29,031 bases of DNA from a virus, in IMG/VR virus record IMGVR_UViG_3300020572_000002, positions 1-29,031 of that record; one strand, written 5' to 3'. This document shows positions 14,276 to 20,067 of the stretch, piece after piece. The notes under the pieces were generated by a model. The model had not been told where the DNA came from. It did no database searches and saw nothing but the letters and a program-made list of their open reading frames with translations. Position 1 is the first letter of the stretch. The number at the start of each line of letters is the position of its first letter. The position numbers and the translations under genes were made by a program.

Positions 14276-14283
14276 TATTAACC

Positions 14284-14303
14284 CCCACGTTGGGCGATAA
14301 CGT
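14284..14303. other. Two mutually exclusive small hairpins in a GC-rich gap
   Basis: CCCA/TGGG (14284-14287 with 14291-14294, loop CGT) and ACGTT/AACGT (14287-14291 with 14299-14303, 7-base loop) cannot form together. They lie in the 54-base gap after the SSB-tail gene, in an otherwise AT-rich region. There is no T run, so it is not a standard terminator. It may be a switch, an operator, or chance. Confidence 0.35.
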
Positions 14304-14329
14304 AAAGCGCAAATTTAAAACCTACCAAT

Positions 14330-14524
14330 ATGAGAGCAGTAACTATTACACAAATTGACCCTAACGAATTAAAAGATATTATTGAAGATTCTATGTTTAG
14401 GGTTTTATGCAAACAAAAACATAATGATATTATTAAGTTAGAGATGAAAATTAAACAATTAGAAAAACTATTAAAAACCTACAACTATGAGCCAAACAAC
14501 ACAAATTGCAAACTACCTAAATAA
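14330..14524 (+). CDS. 64-residue hypothetical helical protein
   Basis: The start MRAVTITQIDPNELKDIIED and the KLEMKIKQLEKLLKTY coiled-coil stretch resemble the N-terminal parts of small Bacteroidota phage HTH proteins, but no HTH is present here. It starts in an ACCAATATG context and overlaps the next gene by 38 bases in another frame. The family is unknown. Confidence 0.65.
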   Translation: MRAVTITQIDPNELKDIIEDSMFRVLCKQKHNDIIKLEMKIKQLEKLLKTYNYEPNNTNCKLPK

Positions 14525-14681
14525 AGGTAAAAAATTAACCCCTATTGATGCACTTAACAAGTTCGGATGCTTTAGATTAGCAGCACGAATAGCTGATCTT
14601 AGGAATGATGGTATGAATATAAAAACTACCATTGTTAAGCTAAAAAATAAGAAACAAGTGGCACAGTATTCGGTTAATTGA
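14487..14681 (+). CDS. Helix-turn-helix protein
   Basis: This protein has 64 residues. The stretch YLNKGKKLTPIDALNKFGCF followed by RLAARIADLRNDGMNI is a compact HTH of the type that I recall as Pfam HTH_39: a helix ending in LT-x-x-DAL, a turn at FGCFRLA, and a recognition helix ARIADLRNDG. A short beta wing follows (IKTTIVKLKNKKQVAQYSV). It overlaps its upstream neighbour by 38 bases. It is probably a DNA-binding regulator or replication accessory. It precedes a new promoter and the structured leader at 14694. Confidence 0.75.
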   Translation: MSQTTQIANYLNKGKKLTPIDALNKFGCFRLAARIADLRNDGMNIKTTIVKLKNKKQVAQYSVN

Positions 14682-14682
14682 T

Positions 14683-14690
14683 TATATTTG
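14683..14690 (+). promoter_or_regulatory. -7 promoter element (TATATTTG) for the DUF4373 gene leader
   Basis: The octamer fits TAnnTTTG and begins right after the HTH gene stop. A transcript would begin near 14694-14698, exactly where the first leader hairpin starts. A TTG at 14678-14680 is too close for -33, so the element stands mainly on its -7 box and context. Confidence 0.5.
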
Positions 14691-14693
14691 CAA

Positions 14694-14771
14694 TAGAATG
14701 TACGAGATTCTAATCTAAAACTTTTTGCCCAAGGAGGCGTTGGTACTCGTACTACCAGCAAATCTGCGGGC
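14694..14771 (+). promoter_or_regulatory. Structured 5' leader with two complementary hairpin loops (candidate cis-regulatory RNA)
   Basis: Hairpin 1 pairs TAGAAT (14694-14699) with ATTCTA (14707-14712) around the 7-base loop GTACGAG. Hairpin 2 pairs GTTGGTA (14739-14745) with TACCAGC (14753-14759, one G-T wobble) around the 7-base loop CTCGTAC. The loops are perfect complements and the match stops at the loop edges, as in kissing loops. GCCC (14727-14730) and GGGC (14768-14771) can enclose hairpin 2 through an internal loop. It lies between a promoter box and a replication gene start (14782). Confidence 0.55.
14698..14718 (+). CDS. Possible 6-residue leader peptide (MYEILI)
   Basis: ATG at 14698 is followed by five codons and TAA inside hairpin 1 of the leader. 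Its translation would open that hairpin. There is no independent support for translation, so it is only a candidate. Confidence 0.2.
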   Translation: MYEILI

Positions 14772-14781
14772 TATTTTATTT

Positions 14782-15516
14782 ATGAAAAGTAACAGTTATT
14801 ATTTTAGCCACGATTACAATTCGGCTAATGATACCAAGATTCTGTTTTTAAGGCATCAACTTGGTATGGAGGGGTACGGGATTTATTGGTTTATGATTGA
14901 ACAATTAGCAAATGCAGGAGGTAGATTACCATTAGAGTTGATTCCTGTTTTAGCTATGCAGATGCAAACAACCGATGTAAAGGTTAATGGAGTAGTACAC
15001 AATTTTGATTTATTTACAATAGAGTCTGGAGAATTTTACTCGGAAAGATTACAAAATCATTTAGCTTTAAGGCAAAATCTAAGCGAAAAAGGCAAATTAG
15101 GTGCTGCAAATAGATGGAAAAATGGGGGGGCTATTGGGGATGCCATTGGGGATGGCAATGCAAAGGAAAGGAAAGAAAAGGAAAGTAAAGTAAAAGAAAG
15201 TAAAGTAAAGGTTAGTAGGCAAACGCTATTTAGTGAAACAGAATTTTTAGATATAGAAATATTTAAGGCAGCTTTTATTGGAAGTCAGTATGAAGAAGCT
15301 AATTTTACATACTATCACGAAGTAATTAAAAATTGGTCAGATTCAAATGGGGAAAAGAAGTTAAATTGGATTGCCACCGCAAAAAATTGGATGGCAAGAG
15401 ATTTAAAGGAAGGCAAATTTGTTCATATAAACTATAAACCAAATGCAACAGGAATTAGCAACAATAGTAAACTCTCTTACGCAGAGAGAGAAGCTATTGC
15501 ACTTAGAAATTTATAA
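14782..15516 (+). CDS. DUF4373/Lin1244-like replication protein
   Basis: This protein has 244 residues from ATG 14782, which gives the family start MKSNSYYFSHDYNSANDTKI; a TTG at 14725 would lie in the structured leader and add a tail not seen in the family. KILFLRHQLGMEGYGIYWFM is the typical winged-helix start of this DnaD- or replication-initiator-like group. A low-complexity linker (KERKEKESKVKESKVKVS, about 130-147) separates it from a C-terminal domain with FTYYHEVIKNWSDSNGEKKL and WMARDL. It probably helps load host replication proteins. The linker DNA holds a G-rich tract. It overlaps the next gene by 74 bases. Confidence 0.8.
   Translation: MKSNSYYFSHDYNSANDTKILFLRHQLGMEGYGIYWFMIEQLANAGGRLPLELIPVLAMQMQTTDVKVNGVVHNFDLFTIESGEFYSERLQNHLALRQNLSEKGKLGAANRWKNGGAIGDAIGDGNAKERKEKESKVKESKVKVSRQTLFSETEFLDIEIFKAAFIGSQYEEANFTYYHEVIKNWSDSNGEKKLNWIATAKNWMARDLKEGKFVHINYKPNATGISNNSKLSYAEREAIALRNL
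15124..15151 (+). other. Possible G-quadruplex tract inside the DUF4373-like gene
   Basis: A seven-G run (15124-15130) and two four-G runs (15136-15139, 15148-15151) can supply four GGG tracts with loops of 1, 5 and 8 bases. The surrounding sequence repeats a 12-base unit, GCTATTGGGGAT and GCCATTGGGGAT. This is striking in so AT-rich a genome. Confidence 0.4.
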
Positions 15517-16168
15517 TAGACTTGAACCTGATGAATTAAAAGTTTATAGTGCTTTAGAAACAATGAGTGTAGGTAGATGTTCACCTATTGAGGTAAAAGA
15601 ACACCTAAAGACCTGTATTGCTTTAAGCGGATGTCAAACGCCAACGATAGAGTTGTTTCACTTTTTATGCGAATTTGTTATTAAAAACTATTGTAACTAC
15701 AAACTTAAAGAATTAGGCGTAGCTTTTGAACTTTACGCAATGGGGAAATTATCAGTTGACAAGGCAATTACTTTTAACCCAAAATTCTTTGGTGATGTGA
15801 TGGCAGCTTATAAACCAATAGCAGTTCAAGTAAGAAACAAGACACATACAGAGCCGCCGCCAGTAGATATACCAAAAATCAATGATGATGAAGTAATTGA
15901 GGCATTGTACCAAAATTGGGAGAAGTCTGCAAAAAAGGACTGGAAGCTACTCAATACGATGGCTTTTGATATACTATGGAAGCGAAAAGATTTAAACACT
16001 ACCAATCTATCTAAGGATAAGGCTGAAAAGATAAAAGCTAAGGTTATTGCTTATTACAAGGTTAATGCTAAATCCGAGAAAGAATTAGAAAGATTAATGG
16101 ATGAAACTTTAATTAAAAACGAGTGCAAAAGATATTCTTTGTACCTATATTTACAAAACCAACTATGA
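15443..16168 (+). CDS. 241-residue hypothetical replication-module protein
   Basis: The first ATG gives MQQELATIVNSLTQREKLLH and overlaps the preceding gene by 74 bases; a shorter start is possible but would lose a helical stretch. The protein is helical and soluble, with a Pro-rich linker near 138-144 (EPPPVDI) between an N-terminal domain (VKEHLKTCIALSGCQTPTIE) and a basic C-terminal helical domain (WKLLNTMAFDILWKRKDL). The two-domain plan next to a DUF4373-like gene resembles helicase-loader partners, but no ATP-binding motif is present. The function is unknown. It overlaps the next gene by ATGA. Confidence 0.75.
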   Translation: MQQELATIVNSLTQREKLLHLEIYNRLEPDELKVYSALETMSVGRCSPIEVKEHLKTCIALSGCQTPTIELFHFLCEFVIKNYCNYKLKELGVAFELYAMGKLSVDKAITFNPKFFGDVMAAYKPIAVQVRNKTHTEPPPVDIPKINDDEVIEALYQNWEKSAKKDWKLLNTMAFDILWKRKDLNTTNLSKDKAEKIKAKVIAYYKVNAKSEKELERLMDETLIKNECKRYSLYLYLQNQL

Positions 16169-16287
16169 AAAAATTAACATTTATTTATGAACTACTAAAG
16201 TTTACGCTGATTAGTGTTCCTTTAGCTTGCTGTATTTATTTAACGCTAATAGTAATATCTCAAATTAAAAAACTATGCTTAAAATAA
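16165..16287 (+). CDS. 40-residue single-span membrane protein
   Basis: The frame from ATG 16165 (ATGA overlap with the upstream gene) encodes MKKLTFIYELLKFTLISVPL and then ACCIYLTLIVISQIKK. One hydrophobic segment spans about 14-32, with basic ends. It is the first of a chain of tiny overlapping genes. The function is unknown. Confidence 0.55.
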   Translation: MKKLTFIYELLKFTLISVPLACCIYLTLIVISQIKKLCLK

Positions 16288-16349
16288 TTATAACCATAGC
16301 AATTTGGGAACTATTAAAAGTATTGTACTACAAACTAATAAACAGATGA
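16275..16349 (+). CDS. 24-residue hydrophobic peptide
   Basis: ATG 16275 opens MLKIIITIAIWELLKVLYYK and then LINR. It overlaps the gene before by 13 bases and the gene after by ATGA. It may be a membrane peptide or simply a translational bridge between its neighbours. The call is tentative. Confidence 0.4.
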   Translation: MLKIIITIAIWELLKVLYYKLINR

Positions 16350-16543
16350 CAGGAATTGACAACAACATTGAGGTAAAATTGATTTATTTAGATACAAAAG
16401 AGGAGATTTGGTTTAGATCAATAGCAAAGGCAATAAGGTTTTTAGGTACTGACTATAAAACGATTATGATTTATATGAACCCAATCAACAAGAAACGATA
16501 CAAGCATAATGAAAGATTATGTGTTGTTAGATTGAAAAAGTAA
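16346..16543 (+). CDS. 65-residue protein with NUMOD1-like segment
   Basis: The ATG at 16346 overlaps the previous stop by ATGA; an upstream TTG in the same frame is less likely. The sequence LDTKEEIWFRSIAKAIRFLG at 16-35 followed by TDYKTIMIYM resembles the small DNA-binding repeat (NUMOD1/IENR type) found at the ends of homing endonucleases. No nuclease motif is present, so it is a free DNA-binding module, a remnant, or an unrelated small protein. Confidence 0.6.
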   Translation: MTGIDNNIEVKLIYLDTKEEIWFRSIAKAIRFLGTDYKTIMIYMNPINKKRYKHNERLCVVRLKK

Positions 16544-16554
16544 CCCTAATTTTG
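16524..16554 (+). promoter_or_regulatory. Promoter for ninG, leaderless geometry
   Basis: TTG at 16524-16526 and TAATTTTG at 16547-16554 are 20 bases apart, a normal -33/-7 distance. The ATG of ninG follows the -7 box by exactly 4 bases, so the transcript should start at or next to the start codon. Confidence 0.6.
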
Positions 16555-16558
16555 CATA

Positions 16559-16918
16559 ATGCCATTGATACCTTTACCCAAGTTGTTAGAAAAGACCCAA
16601 AAGGTAGTTAATGCGTATATAAGGAAAAGAGATGAAGGGTTACCTTGTATTAGTTGCGGAAGCTACAATGGTAATCAAGCAGGACACTACTTTACAGTTA
16701 AAGGGTATTCCGCTTTAAGGTTTAACGAATGGAATATCCATTTACAATGTGCTGGGTGCAATATGTTTAAACACGGAAACCAAGCAATGTACCGAATAGG
16801 ACTTGTAGAAAGGATAGGAGAAAAAGCGGTGAAAGAGTTGGAGTTTGAGGCGGTTAATAACAGAGTAAAGAAATGGCAAAGAACTGAATTAATAGAATTA
16901 ATTGATAGATACAAGTAA
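16559..16918 (+). CDS. ninG: NinG/Rap-family recombination nuclease
   Basis: This protein has 119 residues. It fits the NinG family of lambda: KLLEKTQKVVNAYIRKRDEG at 8-27, the zinc pair CISC at 30-33, QAGHYF at 40-45, LRFNEWNIHLQC at 53-64 with a second pair CAGC at 64-67, and GNQAMYRIGLVERIG at 73-87. Lambda Rap/NinG acts on branched DNA such as D-loops and Holliday junctions. It is somewhat shorter than the lambda form, as usual for phage relatives in other groups. It should work with the Bet protein. Its start lies 4 bases after a promoter -7 box. Confidence 0.9.
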   Translation: MPLIPLPKLLEKTQKVVNAYIRKRDEGLPCISCGSYNGNQAGHYFTVKGYSALRFNEWNIHLQCAGCNMFKHGNQAMYRIGLVERIGEKAVKELEFEAVNNRVKKWQRTELIELIDRYK

Positions 16919-17069
16919 CATATTCGCAACGTGCAAAGAGGAACAAATAGCAGGATATTCTTGTTATTCTTTTGTTATTGATGGATGTACGCATTATGTA
17001 TTTGGAGAAACACAAGAACAGGCATTTGATTATTTAGCAGACTTAATAAATAAATATGGCGAAAGTTAG
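16902..17069 (+). CDS. 55-residue hypothetical protein overlapping the end of ninG
   Basis: The frame is open from TTG 16902, inside the end of ninG, and reads IFATCKEEQIAGYSCYSFVI, then DGCTHYVFGETQEQAFDYLA. The composition (GYSCYSFVIDGCTHYVFGE) looks like a real folded beta-hairpin protein and fills the 137 bases between ninG and the next ATG. There is no ATG in the frame, so the start is uncertain and may depend on coupling to ninG. It overlaps the next gene by 14 bases. Confidence 0.45.
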   Translation: MIDTSNIFATCKEEQIAGYSCYSFVIDGCTHYVFGETQEQAFDYLADLINKYGES

Positions 17070-17175
17070 TAACGGAAACAAAGTAACCTTTGGTAAAAGA
17101 AAAACAGGTAAGTATAAAAAGACATCTGGTCCAAAGGATAAGCCAGTTAAACCTTATAAACAACAAGGCAGATAA
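17056..17175 (+). CDS. 39-residue very basic protein
   Basis: ATG 17056 opens MAKVSNGNKVTFGKRKTGKY, followed by a Lys/Pro-rich tail ending QQGR. About a third of the residues are Lys or Arg. Very similar tiny basic proteins (KVxFGKRKxGKxKK) recur in phages of Bacteroidota, as I recall, without known function; nucleic-acid binding is likely. It is coupled to the next gene by TAATG. Confidence 0.65.
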   Translation: MAKVSNGNKVTFGKRKTGKYKKTSGPKDKPVKPYKQQGR

Positions 17176-17366
17176 TGAAAGATACATACGGAAAGAAACT
17201 TTACACGTGTAAATGTGGTACAATTACTGAGGGATATGTATGGTTCGGTAAAATTAAAGAAACCCAATTTGAATGTACTAAGTGTGGCAAATGGGTGGGA
17301 TATGACAATTTAGAGAAAAAAGTAGATAGCATAATATCAATACGAACTCCAACAAAAAACCGATAA
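17175..17366 (+). CDS. 63-residue zinc-ribbon protein
   Basis: The protein has two Cys pairs, CKC at 12-14 and CTKC at 34-37 (MKDTYGKKLYTCKCGTITEG at its start), with a strand-rich middle, a classic small zinc ribbon. A short charged tail (LEKKVDSIISIRTPTKNR) follows. It is coupled to both neighbours by TAATG, so it is expressed with the methyltransferase. Possible roles are DNA or RNA binding or a transcription adaptor. Confidence 0.75.
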   Translation: MKDTYGKKLYTCKCGTITEGYVWFGKIKETQFECTKCGKWVGYDNLEKKVDSIISIRTPTKNR

Positions 17367-18523
17367 TGAATATCAACGAAATCAAACCTAATCCAAACAA
17401 CCCAAGAATCATTAAGGATGACAAGTTTAAAAAGCTGGTTAAGTCAATCCAAGACTTTCCACAAATGCTTGAACTTAGACCTATTGTGATTGATGAGAAC
17501 AATATCGTTTTAGGTGGAAATATGAGGCTAAAGGCTTGTATTGAAGCTGGACTTAAAGATGTACCTGTAAAACAAGCTAAAGACCTAACCGAAGAACAAA
17601 AGAAAGAATTTATTGTAAAGGATAACGTAGGTTACGGAGAATGGGATTGGGATGACTTAGCAAATAATTGGGATGTAGAACAATTAACCGATTGGGGTCT
17701 TGATATACCTGACTTTGCAATAACAAACGCAGATGCTGCTGAAGATGACTTTGATGTCCCTGTAGGTGGAAGTGAAACCGATATTGTTTTAGGCGATATC
17801 TTTGAAATAGGGCAACATAAACTTTTATGCGGCTCATCTACCGAAACTGACAATTGGGGTAAAATATTCGGCTCTGAGTACGCAGATATGGTAGTAACTG
17901 ATCCCCCATACAATGTGGCTTATACAGGAAAGACAAAAGATGCTCTAACTATTCAAAATGATAGTATGAAGGATGGAGACTTTTATCAATTCTTATATGA
18001 TTTTTACACGGCTCTCGGATCATATACAAAAGCAGGTGGTTCTTGGTATGTTTGGCACGCAGATAGCGAAGGAGCAAACTTTAGAAGAGCAATGGCGGAT
18101 TCTGGCATAATGGTAAAGCAATGCTTGATATGGGTAAAGCAATCTATGGTAATGGGTAGACAAGACTACCAATGGAGACACGAACCTTGTTTATACGGAT
18201 GGAAGAAAGGCGCATCTCATAGTTGGTATTCAGATAGAAAGCAAACAACAATATTAGAATTTAACAGACCAAGTAGAAACGCAGAGCATCCTACAATGAA
18301 GCCTGTAGAACTAATCGCTTATCAAATAACAAATAGTTCTAAAACAGGAGACTTAATAGCAGATGGATTCTTAGGAAGTGGAACTACAATGGTAGCAGCG
18401 CATCAATTAGGTCGCAAATGTTACGGAACAGAACTTGACCCAAAATACTGCCAAGTGATTATAGATAGAATGAAAAAACTTGACTCTTCATTGGTTATCA
18501 AGAAGAATGGGGTAATTTTGTAA
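17366..18523 (+). CDS. ParB-like domain fused to DNA methyltransferase
   Basis: This protein has 385 residues. Residues 1-95 are a ParB/sulfiredoxin-like domain (IKPNPNNPRIIKDDKFKKLV, IVLGGNMRLKACIEAGLKDV). The methyltransferase domain has motif IV DPPY at 179-182, then the AdoMet-binding motif FLGSGT at 335-340, so motif IV comes before motif I, as in the beta class. DPPY suggests N6-adenine or N4-cytosine methylation. No restriction enzyme is nearby, so it probably protects phage DNA from host restriction or changes gene control. ParB-methyltransferase fusions are frequent in phages. It ends 23 bases before the small terminase gene. Confidence 0.92.
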   Translation: MNINEIKPNPNNPRIIKDDKFKKLVKSIQDFPQMLELRPIVIDENNIVLGGNMRLKACIEAGLKDVPVKQAKDLTEEQKKEFIVKDNVGYGEWDWDDLANNWDVEQLTDWGLDIPDFAITNADAAEDDFDVPVGGSETDIVLGDIFEIGQHKLLCGSSTETDNWGKIFGSEYADMVVTDPPYNVAYTGKTKDALTIQNDSMKDGDFYQFLYDFYTALGSYTKAGGSWYVWHADSEGANFRRAMADSGIMVKQCLIWVKQSMVMGRQDYQWRHEPCLYGWKKGASHSWYSDRKQTTILEFNRPSRNAEHPTMKPVELIAYQITNSSKTGDLIADGFLGSGTTMVAAHQLGRKCYGTELDPKYCQVIIDRMKKLDSSLVIKKNGVIL

Positions 18524-18546
18524 TACAGGTAAAAAACAGGTAACTT

Positions 18547-18894
18547 ATGGCATTTCCAAATATAGATACACAATTTGAAAAAGGGGTAAGCGGAAACCCA
18601 AACGGCAGACCTAAAGGCGTTCCTAATAGCAAGACAAGGCTTTTGCGTTTATTAGAGTTGGTTACTAAGGTACGCAACCCAGTAACAGGAGAAGATGAGG
18701 AGTTTACAATAGCGGAGCAATTAGATATGCAGATCATAGCAAAGGCGAGGAAAGGCGATTTAAAGGCATACGAAATACTATTAGATAGATTAGAGGGCAG
18801 ACCAAAACAAACAACCGACATCACCGCTGACATAAAGGGTAATGTGCAAATCACAATAGAACCAGATGCAGATTGTCAACCAATTAAAGATTAA
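18547..18894 (+). CDS. terS: Small terminase-like protein (DUF5681)
   Basis: This protein has 115 residues. The N-terminal GVSGNPNGRPKGVPNSKTRL is the hallmark of DUF5681 proteins that stand in for small terminase subunits. Helices with LLELVTKVRNPV and AEQLDMQIIAKARKGDLKAY follow. The small subunit recognises phage DNA and guides the large subunit to the head. It overlaps the large terminase by 29 bases, which supports the role. The assignment to terminase relies on that context as well as the motif. Confidence 0.82.
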   Translation: MAFPNIDTQFEKGVSGNPNGRPKGVPNSKTRLLRLLELVTKVRNPVTGEDEEFTIAEQLDMQIIAKARKGDLKAYEILLDRLEGRPKQTTDITADIKGNVQITIEPDADCQPIKD

Positions 18895-20032
18895 GGCTAC
18901 ACCTGTATTCTATGCCAACAAAAAGGCATACGAGGAAGGTTATCCTATAATATGCAATGAAGGTGGCTCAAGGTCAAGTAAAAGCTATTCAGTTGTTCAG
19001 TTGCTAATACACATAGCAATAAGTAAACCCAACATAAGGATTTCAATGGTATCGCACTCACTCCCACATATCAAACGTGGAGTTTACAGGGATTTTAAAA
19101 ATATACTTGAGCAATGGAATATATGGGATGAAAAGGATTTTAGATATACTGATTTTATTTATACGTTTAAGAACGGATCATACATTGAGTTATTTGGATT
19201 AGAAGACCCAGACAAAGCAAAAGGACCAGCAAGGGATATACTATTCGTAAACGAGGCAAACCTTATTAGTAAGGCTTTATTTGACCAGCTATTGATAAGA
19301 ACAACAGGACAATCATTCTTAGATTGGAATCCTGCTGACTTTATTTCTTGGGTTTATGAAGTAGCTGATAACCCAAAAAATAAGCGCATACATTCAACCT
19401 ACTTAAATAACATCACTAACCTAAGCGATAGCCAAATAAGAAACATTGAGCAATATAAAGATTTGCCTGATGACTTTATGTGGAAAGTTTATGGCTTAGG
19501 AGAACGAGGGTCGGCAAAAGAAATCATTTATACTCAATGGAAACAATATGATGAAGCGCCTGATGGGGATGTGTTTTATGGATTGGACTTTGGTTATGTT
19601 CACCCTGCTGCACTTATAAAGGTTACGCATCACGAAGGACAGAACTACTTTGAGGAAATAGTTTACCAAAGCGGACTTACTTTGAGTGATCTATCAAGAT
19701 TGATTAAGGAGAAGCTACCAGAAAGAGCAACTATCTATGCGGATGCAGCAGAGCCTAAGTCTATTGAGGAATTATACAGACAAGGGTTTAACATTAAACC
19801 AGCGCAGAAGGATGTATGGGCAGGAATCGTAAAGATGAAGTCTTATCCTATAAACTTGCACTACAATAGCAAAAACCTAAGAAGGGAGTTTATGTCTTAC
19901 AAATGGAAAAAGGATAAAAACGATAATGTAATAGAAGAACCAGTAAAGGCAAATGATGACTTGATGGATGCTTGTAGGTATGCCGTGTTTACACACTTAA
20001 CCAAGCTAAAATTTGAGGTGTCGGTATTTTAG
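18866..20032 (+). CDS. terL: Terminase large subunit (PBSX-like)
   Basis: This protein has 388 residues. The ATPase domain has Walker A GGSRSSKS at 33-40 and Walker B ILFVNEA at 125-131 with catalytic Glu130. The nuclease domain has DFGYVHPAAL starting at Asp241, YADAAEPKSI at 291-300 with Asp293, and DDLMDACRYAV at 364-374. It drives DNA into the prohead and cuts the concatemer. The length is short but normal for PBSX-type enzymes. The packaging mode (cos, headful) cannot be read from this window, although the circular contig fits headful packaging or cohesive ends equally well. Confidence 0.95.
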   Translation: MQIVNQLKIKATPVFYANKKAYEEGYPIICNEGGSRSSKSYSVVQLLIHIAISKPNIRISMVSHSLPHIKRGVYRDFKNILEQWNIWDEKDFRYTDFIYTFKNGSYIELFGLEDPDKAKGPARDILFVNEANLISKALFDQLLIRTTGQSFLDWNPADFISWVYEVADNPKNKRIHSTYLNNITNLSDSQIRNIEQYKDLPDDFMWKVYGLGERGSAKEIIYTQWKQYDEAPDGDVFYGLDFGYVHPAALIKVTHHEGQNYFEEIVYQSGLTLSDLSRLIKEKLPERATIYADAAEPKSIEELYRQGFNIKPAQKDVWAGIVKMKSYPINLHYNSKNLRREFMSYKWKKDKNDNVIEEPVKANDDLMDACRYAVFTHLTKLKFEVSVF

Positions 20033-20043
20033 GATAAATTGTC

Positions 20044-20051
20044 TAACTTTG
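20044..20051 (+). promoter_or_regulatory. Possible -7 promoter element (TAACTTTG) before the portal gene
   Basis: The octamer fits TAnnTTTG and lies 16 bases before the portal ATG, in the 35-base gap after terL. The nearest TTTG (20012-20015) is 28 bases upstream, longer than usual, so it is only a weak match. Confidence 0.4.
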
Positions 20052-20067
20052 TTAAAATTCATATATA

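Noticed and set aside
14287-14303. Integron attC-like core (GTTGGGC, fitting GTTRRRY)
   Set aside because: No matching inverse core at the right distance, no cassette structure and no integrase. A 7-base degenerate match is expected by chance.
14700-14756. tRNA-like element: GTACGAG/CTCGTAC as a 7-bp acceptor stem followed by TACCA
   Set aside because: The span is about 53 bases, far shorter than a tRNA, there is no T-loop or anticodon arm, and the bases after the stem do not give a properly placed CCA end. The two-hairpin kissing model explains the complementarity better.
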